A stretch of 64,000 nt of DNA. Source: Metabacillus idriensis. Lineage in GTDB: Bacteria > Bacillota > Bacilli > Bacillales > Bacillaceae. Position 1 is the first letter of the stretch. Every line of letters starts with the position of its first letter. Below the pieces are notes generated by a model. That model saw only the letters and a list, made by a program, of their open reading frames with translations. It had not been told where the DNA came from and searched no databases. The stretch spans positions 83,885 through 147,884 of the forward strand of contig NZ_WKKF01000007.1 in assembly GCF_009674765.1 (NCBI RefSeq). The letters are read 5' to 3'. Made by a program: the position numbers and the translations under genes. Positions 9,117 through 20,623 of this stretch are shown piece by piece.

Positions 9117-9404
9117 ATGGCGAAAAAATGGCGACAGCAAGTAGCGAAATGGATCTCACGAACAGTAGAAATACCCCAGGATGTCATGATGGATCTTCCC
9201 CGTATCACGATGATCGGCCAAATACATATTTATATTGAAAATCATAGAGGGCTGCTCACTTTTACAGATAATGAACTGCGGCTTCTGCTTAAACAGGGAC
9301 AGCTTCAGATTAAAGGCGAGGCCTTTGTTATAAAAGCGATTTTGCCCGAAGAAATCCTTCTGCAGGGGAAAATCGATCAAGTTAATTACTTAGAGCAATC
9401 ATGA
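9117..9404 (+). CDS. yqfC: Sporulation protein YqfC
   Basis: YqfC is a small protein of unknown mechanism found only in endospore formers; in B. subtilis it is in the mother-cell sigma-E regulon. The 95-residue product carries the conserved stretch DVMMDLPRITMIGQIHIYI followed by NHRGLL and LLKQGQLQIKG, typical of the family. The ATG at 9117 comes directly after the T run of the preceding terminator and uses GAGGGGG at 9101-9107, nine bases upstream, as its ribosome binding site. yqfD follows 16 bases later. It marks the host as a spore former. Confidence 0.92.
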   Translation: MAKKWRQQVAKWISRTVEIPQDVMMDLPRITMIGQIHIYIENHRGLLTFTDNELRLLLKQGQLQIKGEAFVIKAILPEEILLQGKIDQVNYLEQS

Positions 9405-9420
9405 ATATAGGAGGATCACA

Positions 9421-10605
9421 ATGAAAAACCAATGGATGCATTTCTTTTACGGTGTCATAAAAGTCACAATAACAGGGAGAGGAACGGAAAGGTTTATTAA
9501 TGACTGCATCAGGAAGGACGTCCCTGTGTGGAATGTAAGAAGAGAAGGAGAGGCGGTCTCTTTTTTTATTCGGCTGAAAGATGTACATGCCATCCGGGCA
9601 GCAGCTCGCAAAAATGAATGCAAATGCTCTTTGAAGAAAGTGTCGGGCCTGCCTTTTCTAGTTCAGAAATCCTTAAAAAACAGCGGTTTTGTCATTGGAT
9701 TCGCATTGTTTTTTACCGTTATTCTCCTTTTATCCAACATGATCTGGGGAATCGATATTAAGGGAGCTAAGCCCAGCACGGAGCATCTTATTAGAAAAGA
9801 GCTTGATGCTATGGGCGTGAAGACAGGGAAATTGCAGTTCCTTACGTTAGATCCGGACTCCATTCAAAAAAATCTGACAAACAATATTAAAGAGCTCACT
9901 TGGGTTGGAGTTGAACTGAAGGGCACAAATTATCATTTTGAAGTCGTAGAGAAAAATGAACCGGAAAAAATAACGTATTCAAGTCCTCAGCATATCGTTG
10001 CAAAGAAAAAAGCGATCATTACTAAAATGTATGTTGAAAAAGGACAGCCTGCGGTCACTATAAACGAGCATGTAAAAAAAGGACAGATGCTTGTTTCCGG
10101 ATTAATTGGCAATGAGAACAATCAGCAGAAGGTGGCAGCGAAAGCGGAGATACTGGGAGAAACCTGGTATCAAGCTGAAGTGGATGTACCTATTAACACA
10201 ACGTTTAATGTTTTCTCCGGTGATGAAAAACGGAAGTATTATTTGGAACTTGGTTCATGGCAGGTTCAGGTATGGGGGTTTAAACAGGACATGTTTAAAG
10301 ACTCTGAAGTGGAGGAAGACATTAGATCCATTAAATTTCTGAAGTGGAATCTGCCAATTGGATACGGCAAAAAAATATACCGTGAAAAAGAAATTGTTAC
10401 ACGCAGTTACAATAAAGAAGAAGCGCGAAAAGCCGGGCTTGAGCTGGGCAAGAAAAAATTAATGAATGATTTGGGAGAAGAAGCAGAAATAAAGGGTCAA
10501 AAAGTTTTGCACGAGACGAACGACAATGGTAAAGTAAAACTAACAGTGCTCTACCAAGTTATAGAAAATATCGTAAAAACAACACCAATTGTTCAGGGAG
10601 ATTAA
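9421..10605 (+). CDS. yqfD: Sporulation protein YqfD
   Basis: YqfD is a membrane-anchored sporulation protein made under sigma-E in B. subtilis and often described as a stage IV sporulation protein. The 394-residue product has an N-terminal cytoplasmic region (to about residue 88), a single membrane segment (FVIGFALFFTVILLLSNMIW, about 90-110), and a large outer domain beginning with IDIKGAKPSTEHLI, reminiscent of POTRA-like folds. The ATG at 9421 follows GGAGGATC. It is separated from phoH by only three bases, so the sporulation genes read into the downstream housekeeping operon. Confidence 0.93.
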   Translation: MKNQWMHFFYGVIKVTITGRGTERFINDCIRKDVPVWNVRREGEAVSFFIRLKDVHAIRAAARKNECKCSLKKVSGLPFLVQKSLKNSGFVIGFALFFTVILLLSNMIWGIDIKGAKPSTEHLIRKELDAMGVKTGKLQFLTLDPDSIQKNLTNNIKELTWVGVELKGTNYHFEVVEKNEPEKITYSSPQHIVAKKKAIITKMYVEKGQPAVTINEHVKKGQMLVSGLIGNENNQQKVAAKAEILGETWYQAEVDVPINTTFNVFSGDEKRKYYLELGSWQVQVWGFKQDMFKDSEVEEDIRSIKFLKWNLPIGYGKKIYREKEIVTRSYNKEEARKAGLELGKKKLMNDLGEEAEIKGQKVLHETNDNGKVKLTVLYQVIENIVKTTPIVQGD

Positions 10606-10608
10606 ATC

Positions 10609-11568
10609 ATGCCAGAAGAACTAGTTACGATAAATCAGCAATTAGAAAATCCAAATGAAGCGGTTGCGCTGTTTGGAAATAATGATGCACATTTAAAGCG
10701 TATGGAAGAGGAGCTAAACGTCTCTATTGTTACAAGAGGCGAAGCAGTGTATGTATCCGGGGACCCTGACAGTGTTCAGACAGTGAATGATGTTTTAAAA
10801 TCGCTGCTGGTCCTGATCCGAAAAGGAATCAATATTAGTGAACGCGACGTTCTATACGGAATTGAAATGGCAAAACGATTAAAACTTGATGAATTTGAAG
10901 CATTATATGTAGATGAGATCAGCAAAGATGCTCGGGGTAAATCAATCAGAGTTAAAACTCTTGGACAAAGACATTATATTTCTTCTATCAGAAATAAAGA
11001 TCTTGTCTTTGGCATTGGACCTGCAGGAACAGGGAAAACCTATCTGGCCGTTGTCATGGCAGTCAGCGCCTTAAAAAATAACGGGGTAAAAAAAATTATT
11101 TTAACAAGACCTGCAGTAGAAGCCGGTGAAAGCCTTGGCTTCCTTCCAGGGGATCTTAAGGAAAAAGTTGATCCTTATCTTCGTCCTCTTTATGATGCTT
11201 TGCATGATGTTCTTGGAATGGAGCACACACAAAGATTAATTGAAAGAGGAACGATTGAAATTGCCCCTCTTGCTTACATGAGGGGCAGAACGCTTGATGA
11301 TGCCTTTGTCATTTTAGATGAAGCCCAGAATACGACACCTGCTCAAATGAAGATGTTTTTGACGCGCCTTGGTTTTGGTTCGAAAATGGTCATTACCGGG
11401 GATATTACACAGGTAGACTTGCCAAAAGGCGTAAAATCAGGACTTGCTGCCGCTAAAGAAACATTAAGTGCTGTCAGCGGCATTGCTTTTAACGAACTGC
11501 AGCAATCAGATGTTGTTCGCCACCCGCTGGTTGCGAAAATCATCGAAGCATATGATCAGACAAAGTGA
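10609..11568 (+). CDS. phoH: PhoH-family ATPase
   Basis: PhoH is a cytoplasmic P-loop ATPase of poorly known function, usually encoded beside ybeY, and probably active on RNA. The 319-residue protein has an N-terminal KH-like region, the Walker A motif GPAGTGKTYLAV near residue 142, the Walker B motif FVILDEAQNT, and GRTLDDA just before it. Length and order are standard. The ATG at 10609 lies three bases after the yqfD stop. A terminator overlaps the phoH stop codon, yet pgpH and ybeY follow closely, so partial read-through or a further promoter is likely. Confidence 0.95.
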   Translation: MPEELVTINQQLENPNEAVALFGNNDAHLKRMEEELNVSIVTRGEAVYVSGDPDSVQTVNDVLKSLLVLIRKGINISERDVLYGIEMAKRLKLDEFEALYVDEISKDARGKSIRVKTLGQRHYISSIRNKDLVFGIGPAGTGKTYLAVVMAVSALKNNGVKKIILTRPAVEAGESLGFLPGDLKEKVDPYLRPLYDALHDVLGMEHTQRLIERGTIEIAPLAYMRGRTLDDAFVILDEAQNTTPAQMKMFLTRLGFGSKMVITGDITQVDLPKGVKSGLAAAKETLSAVSGIAFNELQQSDVVRHPLVAKIIEAYDQTK

Positions 11569-11598
11569 CCCGACAGCCCGTTTTCGGGTCACTTTTTT
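11565..11598 (+). terminator. Terminator overlapping the phoH stop codon
   Basis: A 9-bp stem (GTGACCCGA / TCGGGTCAC, 11565-11573 and 11584-11592) is followed by six T residues. The stem includes the TGA stop of phoH, so it separates phoH from pgpH within an otherwise tight operon. Confidence 0.88.
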
Positions 11599-11630
11599 CA
11601 CGATTGCAAAGGGGAGCAGGGGGTGATGTT

Positions 11631-13808
11631 ATGAAATTGAAGCAAAAGCCAAAACTTAATCAGCTGATCGATAAAATAAAGAATTATAAATTTATACATA
11701 TTTCGATGTACATTATGCTTGCCGCGGTAATTTTTGTTTCTCTTTACAGCAATGTAAAGCCTGAAACGATTGATGTTGAACTTTTCACTTATTCAGATCA
11801 AACGATCATTGCTCCTACGCAGGCTGATGATACTTATGAAACGGAAAACAAGCGCCAGGAAGCCTATGATGCAGTGGAAGATGAATATGTTCTAAGAAAA
11901 GACTATGTCGTAAATAGAGTAGAAGTCATAACATCCATTTTTGATTTTGCAAAAGAAACAAATAAAGAGGCAGCAGACGAAATAAAAATGCAGAATGAAA
12001 ATGTTACTGAAGGGGAAGAAGTGTATTCTATTTCTGCAGATGAAAAGCTTAAACGTTTAAAGGACAAGCTAACAGTGGACATTAGAGAAAAAATTCCTGA
12101 TGAAGCTTTTAGAGCGTTGCTGGACTCTTCAGACAATGAATTGGCTATTGCAAGAGATGCCATCATAACTGCCGTTAATCGCGTAATGAGCGATGAAATT
12201 CCCCTTCAGAAACAGGATGAAGCAAAGGACCTGGTAGAAGAGGATCTTAAGTCTTCTACACTTCGGGCTGAATTATCAAATGCAGCTGTACAGCTTGGAA
12301 GATATGCTGTAATAGCAAACTATGTTTTTGATCTCGATGCAACGGAAGAGAAAAAGCAGCAGGCATATGATGATGTGAAAGAAGTACAGATAAAACAAGG
12401 CCAGATTCTTGTTGAAGAAGGCGGTTACATCAGCCGGGACATCTACCGAAAGCTTGATCTTGTCGGGCTTCTCGATAATCAGCTTGCACTAAAGCCATTT
12501 GCAGGCCTTATGCTGATTATTCTTCTAATTATTGCCACACTCATATACTATTTTGAAGCACCTGATAAGCCATCGGAGAGAAAGAATCATTCTCTTATTC
12601 TTTACGTGTTAATTTTCAGCATTACAATTCTGGTCATAAAAATCATCAGCTTCTTTCAGGAGATTGATTATTCTAATGTAGGATATTTGGTCCCGGTTGC
12701 AATGGGTGCGATGCTTATTAAACTTCTTCTGCACGAAAGGCTCGCTATTTTAACGAGCATTATTTTTGCCGTCTGCGGGAGCATTATCTTTAATGAAGGT
12801 GTCACGGGCACTTTCAATTTTACTATCGGTGTGTATTTCTTATTTGGAAGTATTGCAGGAGTCTTATTTCTGAATGAACAAAATGTCCGTTCAAGAATTC
12901 TTCAGACAGGATTATTTGTAGCCTTGATCAATATCCTGATCATAACTTCTATTCTGTTAATGCAGAATGGAAGCTACTCAAACATTGAACTCGGTTCTTA
13001 CTTTATCATGGCGCTTGCTTCGGGTCTTGTATCGTCCGTTTTGACGATCGGATTTATGCCGTTTTTTGAAACGGGATTTGGTATTCTGTCTACAATGAAA
13101 TTAATTGAATTATCGAATCCAAATCATCCGCTGCTCCGCAAAATATTAACGGAAACACCGGGGACATACCATCACAGTGTAATGGTGGCAAACTTGTCTG
13201 AGGCAGCTTGTGAAGCAATTGGAGCGAATGGTCTTCTTGCGCGTGTGGGAGCCTATTACCATGATATTGGCAAAACAAAACGGCCTCAATATTTTATCGA
13301 AAATCAAATGAATATTGAAAATCCGCATGATAAATTGTCGCCGCAATTAAGCAAAAATGTGATTATTTCTCATGCTTCAGATGGTGCAGAACTGCTCCGC
13401 AGGCACAAAATGCCAAAGGAATTTGTAGATATAGCAGAACAGCATCATGGAACAACTTTATTGAAGTTTTTCTATCATAAAGCAAAACAAAATCATCCTG
13501 ATATTTATGAAGAGGAGTTTCGTTATCCGGGACCAAAACCTCAAACTAAAGAAATAGCTATTATTTCTATTGCTGACAGTGTTGAAGCCGCAGTTAGATC
13601 CATGTCAAGTCCAACTCCGGACAAAATCGAAAAGCTTATTCGGGGCATCATAACAGAAAGGCTTCAGGATCATCAGCTGAACGAATGCGATTTAACGCTC
13701 AGAGAGCTTGATATTATTGCAAAATCATTCAGCGAAACATTAAAAGGGATTTTCCATTCCAGAATTGAATATCCGGAAATTTCAAAACAGAAGGTGAAAC
13801 AAGCATGA
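11631..13808 (+). CDS. pgpH: c-di-AMP phosphodiesterase, 7TM-HD family (PgpH)
   Basis: PgpH degrades the second messenger cyclic di-AMP in the cytoplasm while its outer domain senses extracellular signals. The 725-residue protein has an N-terminal membrane segment (about 20-40), an extracellular 7TMR-HDED domain (about 40-300), seven transmembrane helices (about 305-480), and a cytosolic HD domain with [25 protein letters not shown] and the EQHHGTTLL metal-binding motifs. The ATG at 11631 follows GGGGGTGA; an in-frame start at 11565 would overlap the terminator. It overlaps ybeY by four bases, which suggests translational coupling. Confidence 0.95.
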   Translation: MKLKQKPKLNQLIDKIKNYKFIHISMYIMLAAVIFVSLYSNVKPETIDVELFTYSDQTIIAPTQADDTYETENKRQEAYDAVEDEYVLRKDYVVNRVEVITSIFDFAKETNKEAADEIKMQNENVTEGEEVYSISADEKLKRLKDKLTVDIREKIPDEAFRALLDSSDNELAIARDAIITAVNRVMSDEIPLQKQDEAKDLVEEDLKSSTLRAELSNAAVQLGRYAVIANYVFDLDATEEKKQQAYDDVKEVQIKQGQILVEEGGYISRDIYRKLDLVGLLDNQLALKPFAGLMLIILLIIATLIYYFEAPDKPSERKNHSLILYVLIFSITILVIKIISFFQEIDYSNVGYLVPVAMGAMLIKLLLHERLAILTSIIFAVCGSIIFNEGVTGTFNFTIGVYFLFGSIAGVLFLNEQNVRSRILQTGLFVALINILIITSILLMQNGSYSNIELGSYFIMALASGLVSSVLTIGFMPFFETGFGILSTMKLIELSNPNHPLLRKILTETPGTYHHSVMVANLSEAACEAIGANGLLARVGAYYHDIGKTKRPQYFIENQMNIENPHDKLSPQLSKNVIISHASDGAELLRRHKMPKEFVDIAEQHHGTTLLKFFYHKAKQNHPDIYEEEFRYPGPKPQTKEIAIISIADSVEAAVRSMSSPTPDKIEKLIRGIITERLQDHQLNECDLTLRELDIIAKSFSETLKGIFHSRIEYPEISKQKVKQA

Positions 13809-14284
13809 ATAAAATGATCATCGATATGGCAGATGAAACAGAATTGCTGACAGAAGAGCAGCTGGAAATGGTTGAAACGCTGCTTCAGTTTGCAGCGGAT
13901 GCAGAAAGCATTGCACAGGATGCCGAGCTGTCTGTTACATTTGTAGACAATGAAAAAATAAAAGAAATCAATCGGGATTACCGAAGCAAAGACCAGGTTA
14001 CAGATGTAATTTCTTTTGCCATGGAAGAGCAGGGGGAAGGGGAAGTTTCAATTGTAGGGGTGGACATGCCTCCGGTTTTAGGAGATATTATAATATCTGT
14101 CCCGCGTGCAGCAGAACAGGCAGAGGAATATGGTCATTCCTTTACAAGAGAGCTTGGCTTTCTGGCTGTTCACGGCCTGCTCCATCTGCTTGGCTATGAT
14201 CATATGACAGAGGAAGATGAGAAAAAAATGTTTGGAAAACAAAAAGAAATCCTGGATGCATATGGGCTTAAAAGAGAGATCTGA
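13805..14284 (+). CDS. ybeY: Endoribonuclease YbeY
   Basis: YbeY is a metal-dependent single-strand endoribonuclease involved in 16S rRNA 3'-end maturation and ribosome quality control. The 159-residue protein carries the signature [11 protein letters not shown], whose three histidines bind zinc, near residue 125, plus the upstream TDVISFAM motif. Its start ATG overlaps the stop of pgpH (ATGA-type overlap), and dgkA begins inside its 3' end. The phoH-pgpH-ybeY-dgkA-cdd-era order is conserved in bacilli. Confidence 0.96.
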   Translation: MNKMIIDMADETELLTEEQLEMVETLLQFAADAESIAQDAELSVTFVDNEKIKEINRDYRSKDQVTDVISFAMEEQGEGEVSIVGVDMPPVLGDIIISVPRAAEQAEEYGHSFTRELGFLAVHGLLHLLGYDHMTEEDEKKMFGKQKEILDAYGLKREI

Positions 14285-14633
14285 GCGGGAACGATTTATT
14301 AGAAGTTTTTCATATGCGTGGGATGGGATAAAGAGCACGTTTGGAGCAGAACGGAATTTTCAAATACATACCGTGATTTGTATTCTTGTTACCGCCGCAG
14401 CCTTCTTCTTTCATATCAGTCTAACTGAATGGCTGATTGTTCTTTTTTTAATGGGGGGAATGCTTTCGCTTGAGCTGATGAACACCGCGGTAGAAAGGCT
14501 TGTGGATCTTGTCACGGCAGAATATCATCCGCTTGCAAAGGCCGCTAAGGATGCAGCAGCAGGAGCGGTTTTGATTTATGCGGTGCTAGCAGTTATTATA
14601 GGGTTAATCATCTTTATCCCTAAAATTTTATAA
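14262..14633 (+). CDS. dgkA: Undecaprenol kinase / diacylglycerol kinase-family protein
   Basis: The gene encodes a small membrane kinase of the DgkA family; in Gram-positive bacteria the preferred substrate is undecaprenol, feeding the lipid carrier pool for cell-wall synthesis. The 123-residue product has the AERNFQIH motif, three membrane helices and the catalytic [19 protein letters not shown] region followed by [16 protein letters not shown]. The ATG at 14262 lies within the end of ybeY (23-base overlap); a longer frame from 14217 is possible but has no clear ribosome binding site and exceeds the family length. Translation is probably coupled to ybeY. Confidence 0.92.
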   Translation: MGLKERSERERFIRSFSYAWDGIKSTFGAERNFQIHTVICILVTAAAFFFHISLTEWLIVLFLMGGMLSLELMNTAVERLVDLVTAEYHPLAKAAKDAAAGAVLIYAVLAVIIGLIIFIPKIL

Positions 14634-16053
<1,420 letters not shown>

Positions 16054-16191
16054 TTTTAGAATTTGCTTTTAGCAAACCGCTTGATTTAACAAAATTTGTT
16101 TAACATGAAACGAAGGATCTCAGGTCAAGATAACGATATAGAAATTGGATTATAGCTTGCTTGTCTTAACGACAGAAAGGTGGGGGTTTAC

Positions 16192-16335
16192 ATGTTGGAT
16201 TTTACCTGGAAAGTCTTTATTCAAACAGGTAATATTGATACCTATCTTCTTTTTAAGGAACTGGAAAAAGATACTGGTGACGGACCCGATTCACAAGATC
16301 ATGAGCTGGCTGAAGCTGACTTTCCAATTTCGTGA
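16192..16335 (+). CDS. yqzL: YqzL-family small protein
   Basis: This short gene encodes 47 residues, starting MLDFTWKVFIQTGNIDTYL and continuing LLFKELEKD with an acidic tail. It matches the YqzL family, conserved between era and recO in bacilli; its function is unknown. The ATG at 16192 follows GAAAGGTGGGGG, a strong ribosome binding site. The stop at 16333-16335 lies 32 bases before the recO start. The 140 bases between era and this gene contain no other gene. Confidence 0.88.
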   Translation: MLDFTWKVFIQTGNIDTYLLFKELEKDTGDGPDSQDHELAEADFPIS

Positions 16336-16367
16336 TCTGACCGAATCCTTCTGGATGGTGAGGAAGA

Positions 16368-17123
16368 TTGCTTCAAAAGTGTGAAGGCATTGTCATTAGA
16401 ACAAATGATTATGGTGAAACAAATAAAATTGTGACAATTTATACCCGTGAACTTGGTAAAGTGGGGGTAATGGCTAGAGGGGCAAAAAAGCCTAATAGCA
16501 GGCTTTCCTCATCAACTCAGTTATTCACATACGGGTATTTCTTATTTCAGAAGTCTTCCGGTCTCGGAGGGCTGCAGCAGGGCGAGACGATTTCTTCTAT
16601 GCGGGGGATTAGGGAAGACATCTTTCTGACGGCATATGCTTCGTATGCCGCAGAATTGCTTGATAAAAGCACAGAGCAAAATGAACCTAATCCTTTTCTG
16701 TTTGAATTGTTCAGTCAGACTCTTCAGCGCCTTAATGAAGGCGTCGATCCCGATGTCCTGCTTTATATTTTTGAAATGAAAATAGTAAATGTTCTGGGGA
16801 TGTACCCGCAGCTTGATTCGTGCGTAAACTGCAGCAGCAAGGATGGAACCTTTCATTTCTCGATAAGAGAAAACGGTTTTATCTGTCACAGATGTTTTGA
16901 GGCCGATCCGTACAGACTGCAGATTTCTCAGGCAACCGCTAAATTATTGCGTTTATTTTATTATTTTGACTTAGAAAGGCTGGGCAAGGTAACTGTAAAG
17001 CCTGAAACAAAAGCAGAGCTTAAAATGGTGATTGATTCTTATTACAGTGAATACTCCGGGATATTTCTAAAGTCAAAGAAGTTTTTAGATCAGATTGAAT
17101 CGTTAAAAGGAAAGCTGACATGA
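16368..17123 (+). CDS. recO: DNA repair protein RecO
   Basis: RecO is a recombination mediator that loads RecA on SSB-coated single strands together with RecR. The 251-residue protein has the N-terminal OB fold ([18 protein letters not shown]) and a C-terminal helical part with a zinc-binding set (CVNCSSKDG and GFICHRCF). It starts with TTG at 16368, seven bases after GGTGAGGAAG; no ATG is suitably placed and this start gives exactly the family N terminus. A sigma-A promoter and glycine T-box follow. Confidence 0.94.
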   Translation: MLQKCEGIVIRTNDYGETNKIVTIYTRELGKVGVMARGAKKPNSRLSSSTQLFTYGYFLFQKSSGLGGLQQGETISSMRGIREDIFLTAYASYAAELLDKSTEQNEPNPFLFELFSQTLQRLNEGVDPDVLLYIFEMKIVNVLGMYPQLDSCVNCSSKDGTFHFSIRENGFICHRCFEADPYRLQISQATAKLLRLFYYFDLERLGKVTVKPETKAELKMVIDSYYSEYSGIFLKSKKFLDQIESLKGKLT

Positions 17124-17133
17124 TGTATACATA

Positions 17134-17162
17134 TTGACTTTGTCTTCTGTTTCTATTATGAT
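17134..17162 (+). promoter_or_regulatory. Sigma-A promoter of glyQS
   Basis: TTGACT at 17134-17139 and TATGAT at 17157-17162 are 17 bases apart. Transcription would begin near 17169, at the 5' edge of the T-box leader. Confidence 0.8.
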
Positions 17163-17168
17163 GCTTGT

Positions 17169-17393
17169 AAATTAATATGTTGCTGTGAAAGAAAAAGAGT
17201 ATTTGCAGAGCGTTATGAAAAGCGACCTTAGGATGGTGTGAGCTAAGGGATAACCGGCAAAGAAAGGCGTTTCTTGAGCGACTTTACCGGAAAGAGGCTG
17301 ATGCATATAAAATGCATTGGCAATTAGGGTGGAACCGCGGGTTAACTCTCGTCCCTATGCTGAATAACACAGCATAGAGACGGGAGTTTTTTG
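17169..17393 (+). ncRNA. Glycine T-box riboswitch (glyQS leader)
   Basis: The leader contains the T-box sequence AGGGTGGAACCGCG at 17326-17339, followed by a terminator hairpin whose arms (CTCTCGTC and CCTATGCTG paired with CAGCATAG and GACGGGAG) precede a T run ending near 17393. Upstream segments such as AGCGACCTTAGG match the stem I region of the well studied B. subtilis glyQS leader. The likely specifier codon is GGC at 17266-17268 (inferred by alignment from memory, not folded). Uncharged tRNA-Gly stabilises the antiterminator so that glyQS is transcribed. Confidence 0.95.
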
Positions 17394-17429
17394 TTTTATA
17401 TATTTATTAGATATTTGGAGGTGCTTGGT

Positions 17430-18320
17430 TTGAATATTCAAGACATGATAGTAACATTGCAAAAGCATTGGTCAGATCAAGGCTGTATTTTAATGCAAGC
17501 CTATGATACTGAAAAAGGAGCAGGAACGATGAGCCCTTATACGTTCCTAAAGGCAATAGGCCCTGAGCCATGGAAAGTGGCTTATGTAGAGCCATCCCGC
17601 CGTCCTGCTGATGGCCGCTACGGGGAAAACCCGAACCGCCTTTATCAGCATCATCAATTTCAGGTTATCATTAAGCCCTCTCCGGACAATATACAGGAAT
17701 TGTACTTGGATTCCTTAAAGGCTTTGGGCATTGATCCGCTGAAACATGATATTCGTTTCGTTGAAGATAATTGGGAGAACCCTTCACTTGGCTGTGCTGG
17801 ACTTGGCTGGGAGGTCTGGCTTGATGGAATGGAAATTACTCAGTTTACCTATTTCCAGCAAGTGGGCGGTATCGAGTGCAAGCCTGTATCTGTAGAGATC
17901 ACATATGGCATTGAACGCCTTGCTTCCTATATCCAGGATAAAGAAAATGTATTTGACTTAGACTGGACAGATGGCTTTACCGTTCGCGATATTTTCTTGA
18001 TGCCTGAATTTGAACATTCAAAGTATACGTTTGAAACTTCGGACGCAGAGATGCTGTTTAATCTGTTTTCCATTTATGAAAAAGAAGCACATCGACAAAT
18101 GGATGAAGGGCTCGTTCATCCTGCATATGACTATGTTTTAAAATGTTCTCACACGTTTAACCTGCTTGATGCAAGAGGAGCCATTTCTGTAACAGAGAGA
18201 ACAGGATACATTGGACGTGTAAGAAACCTAGCCAGAAAAGTGGCAAAAACGTTCTATGAGGAAAGAGAAAAATTAGGATTTCCAATGCTGAAAAAAGAGG
18301 AGGCTAAAACAGATGAGTAA
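17430..18320 (+). CDS. glyQ: Glycyl-tRNA synthetase alpha subunit
   Basis: GlyQ is the catalytic subunit of the heterotetrameric class II glycyl-tRNA synthetase. The 296-residue protein contains the class II features in [29 protein letters not shown] and the [12 protein letters not shown] stretch. It starts with TTG at 17430, seven bases after TGGAGGTG; the frame is open upstream through the leader but those codons lie in the terminator. glyS overlaps its last eight bases. Expression depends on the upstream T-box. Confidence 0.97.
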   Translation: MNIQDMIVTLQKHWSDQGCILMQAYDTEKGAGTMSPYTFLKAIGPEPWKVAYVEPSRRPADGRYGENPNRLYQHHQFQVIIKPSPDNIQELYLDSLKALGIDPLKHDIRFVEDNWENPSLGCAGLGWEVWLDGMEITQFTYFQQVGGIECKPVSVEITYGIERLASYIQDKENVFDLDWTDGFTVRDIFLMPEFEHSKYTFETSDAEMLFNLFSIYEKEAHRQMDEGLVHPAYDYVLKCSHTFNLLDARGAISVTERTGYIGRVRNLARKVAKTFYEEREKLGFPMLKKEEAKTDE

Positions 18321-20376
18321 ACATGATTTGCTGCTTGAACTCGGACTTGAGGAATTGCCTGCAAGATTTGTAACGGATGCAATGAATCAGCTTTCTCTAA
18401 AAACAACGAACTGGCTGAAGGAGAAAAATATCTCTTTTGGAGAGGTAAATGTTTTTTCAACACCAAGAAGACTTGCGGTGCAAATAGAGGGTGTTGCTGC
18501 AAAACAGGAGGATATCGAGGAAGAAGCTAAGGGACCTGCTAAGAAAATTGCGCTTGACGGGGACGGAAACTGGTCAAAGGCAGCTGTTGGATTTTCAAGA
18601 GGCCAGGGAGCAAGTGTTGATGATATCTTCTTTAAAGAAATTGGCGGCATTGAATATGCACATGTTCAAAAGTTCATTAAAGGGAAAGAAACAAAAGAAC
18701 TTTTAACAGATTTAAGAGAGATCATTACTGGTCTTACGTTTCCTAAAAATATGCGCTGGGGATCTCAGGAACTGAGATTTGCAAGGCCTATAAAATGGAT
18801 GATCGCCCTATACGGCCAGGAAGTGATTCCTTTTAGCATTACTGGCGTCCAAACAGGAAAAGAAACGAGAGGACACCGCTTTTTGGGCTCAGATCAAGTA
18901 ATCAATCATTCATCTGAATATGAAAAGTCGCTTCTTTCACAGTTTGTCATTGCTTCCCCTGTAAAAAGAAAAGAAGCTATTCTCACACAGCTGCATCATA
19001 TTGAAGAAGAAAATAAGTGGAATATTCCAATTGATAAAGATTTATTAGAAGAAGTGACCAATCTTGTTGAGTATCCGACTGCATTGTTTGGGAAATTTGA
19101 AGAAGAGTATCTGTCGCTTCCTGAAGAAGTGCTTGTAACAACAATGAAAGAACATCAGCGCTATTTTCCGGTGAAAAATGCGGAGGGTGAATTGCTGCCT
19201 TATTTTGTAACAGTCAGAAATGGCGACCACAATCATATTGAAAACGTGGCAAGAGGAAATGAAAAAGTTTTGCGCGCACGTCTGTCAGACGCAGCTTTCT
19301 TTTACAATGAAGACCAAAAGCTTGTGATTTCGGACAATGTGAAAAAACTTGATAAAATTGTTTTCCATGAAGAGCTTGGATCTACAGGAGATAAAGTCAG
19401 AAGAATGACTTCTCTTTCACAAATTCTTGCTGAACGATTTAGCGTATCCTCCGAAGAAAAAACGCATGTACTGCGCGCAGCTGAGATTTGCAAGTTCGAC
19501 CTTGTTACTCACATGGTATATGAATTTCCTGAATTGCAGGGGATCATTGGCGAAAAGTATGCCAGAGCATTTGGAGAAGCAGAAGAAGTGGCAGCTGCAG
19601 TAAACGAGCACTACATGCCGCGTCATGCTGAAGATTCAGCCCCAGCCTCAACTGCAGGCGCGATTGTGGCGCTTGCAGATAAACTTGATACCATTGCGGG
19701 CTTCTTCTCAATCGGTGTCATCCCGACTGGCTCACAGGACCCATATGCCCTCAGACGCCAGGCGAGCGGCATTGTTCAAATTCTGTTAGCGAAAAAGTGG
19801 ACAATTTCTTTAGACGAATTATTTGACCTTGCTCTTGCACCATTTAATGAAATTGATCAAAATAAAGTGAAAAATGAAATGCTCGCATTTTTCAAAATGA
19901 GAGTAAAACACGTTCTTGATGAGAAAAAAATCAGATACGATATCATTGATGCCGTGCTTGGATCAGGCCAAATGGAACTGACTGCAATCATGGAAAAAGC
20001 TGCAGTGCTGGAAGATGCTGCTAAAGAGGAAAGCTTTAAGGGAATAATGGAAGCTTTTGCGCGAGTTCAAAATATCTCGAAAAAAGGTACTGGAGCAGCT
20101 GTTAATCCCGAACTCTTCAAAAATAAAGAGGAGCAGGAGCTGTATGATCAATACATGCAGGTGAAAGATGATTATGAAGCAAATACAGCTGCCGGTGAAT
20201 ACCATGCTGCATTTGCAGCCCTTCGTTCATTGCAGCCATTTATTCAATCTTATTTTAACGAAACGATGGTCATGGCGGAAGATGAGGTATTGAAAAACAA
20301 TCGCCTAGGACAAATGAAACAGCTTGCTGCATTGATAGAATCTTTTGCTAATATGGATGCTGTCATTGTAAAATAA
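18313..20376 (+). CDS. glyS: Glycyl-tRNA synthetase beta subunit
   Basis: GlyS recognises tRNA-Gly and has HD-like and anticodon-binding modules; it works with GlyQ in the cytoplasm. The 687-residue protein begins with [16 protein letters not shown], holds the [11 protein letters not shown] and EHQRYFPV motifs, the [10 protein letters not shown] and [12 protein letters not shown] signature near residues 455-485, and an anticodon-binding-like C terminus. The ATG at 18313 overlaps glyQ. A strong terminator closes the unit. Confidence 0.97.
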   Translation: MSKHDLLLELGLEELPARFVTDAMNQLSLKTTNWLKEKNISFGEVNVFSTPRRLAVQIEGVAAKQEDIEEEAKGPAKKIALDGDGNWSKAAVGFSRGQGASVDDIFFKEIGGIEYAHVQKFIKGKETKELLTDLREIITGLTFPKNMRWGSQELRFARPIKWMIALYGQEVIPFSITGVQTGKETRGHRFLGSDQVINHSSEYEKSLLSQFVIASPVKRKEAILTQLHHIEEENKWNIPIDKDLLEEVTNLVEYPTALFGKFEEEYLSLPEEVLVTTMKEHQRYFPVKNAEGELLPYFVTVRNGDHNHIENVARGNEKVLRARLSDAAFFYNEDQKLVISDNVKKLDKIVFHEELGSTGDKVRRMTSLSQILAERFSVSSEEKTHVLRAAEICKFDLVTHMVYEFPELQGIIGEKYARAFGEAEEVAAAVNEHYMPRHAEDSAPASTAGAIVALADKLDTIAGFFSIGVIPTGSQDPYALRRQASGIVQILLAKKWTISLDELFDLALAPFNEIDQNKVKNEMLAFFKMRVKHVLDEKKIRYDIIDAVLGSGQMELTAIMEKAAVLEDAAKEESFKGIMEAFARVQNISKKGTGAAVNPELFKNKEEQELYDQYMQVKDDYEANTAAGEYHAAFAALRSLQPFIQSYFNETMVMAEDEVLKNNRLGQMKQLAALIESFANMDAVIVK

Positions 20377-20382
20377 TAAAGT

Positions 20383-20423
20383 CAGACGATTGCCTGGAAT
20401 AGGGCAATCGTCTGCTTGTTTTT
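20383..20423 (+). terminator. Rho-independent terminator after glyS
   Basis: A 12-bp perfect stem (CAGACGATTGCC / GGCAATCGTCTG) is followed by CTTGTTTTT. Confidence 0.9.
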
Positions 20424-20466
20424 AAATAATAGGGAATTGATTAATGTCTTTTTTTAATTATATATA

Positions 20467-20510
20467 GAGCGTCTCTCGGGTCTAAACGGTCGGTTCCACA
20501 TTTCTTTTTT
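20467..20510 (-). repeat. Remnant of the family A/B repeat, copy 5
   Basis: On the minus strand it reads AAAGAAATGTGGAACCGACC, then GTTTAGACCCGAGAG, which matches the first third of the element at 6025-6152 (AAGAAAAGCGGAACCGCCCG, TTTAGCTCCGACAG) with several changes. The hairpin and distal part are missing. It lies between the glyS terminator and the ccpN promoter region and looks like a decayed copy. Confidence 0.5.
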
Positions 20511-20623
20511 CCAAAGGTTCTTTTCAATCCGTCCAAATAGTATATAATATTTTTATATAGTATAACCTATTTAACCATCGGAAATTAGAACGCTTGATAC
20601 ATATGTATTGGAACCTTAAGGCG

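Noticed and set aside
16145-16384. A 79-codon frame between era and recO starting at 16145
   Set aside because: Another frame in the same place (16192-16335) has a strong ribosome binding site and matches the YqzL family, so the longer one is taken as spurious.
17160-17393. A metabolite riboswitch or tRNA gene before glyQ
   Set aside because: The AGGGTGGAACCGCG box, stem I similarity and terminator identify a T-box leader; no tRNA-like cloverleaf was seen.
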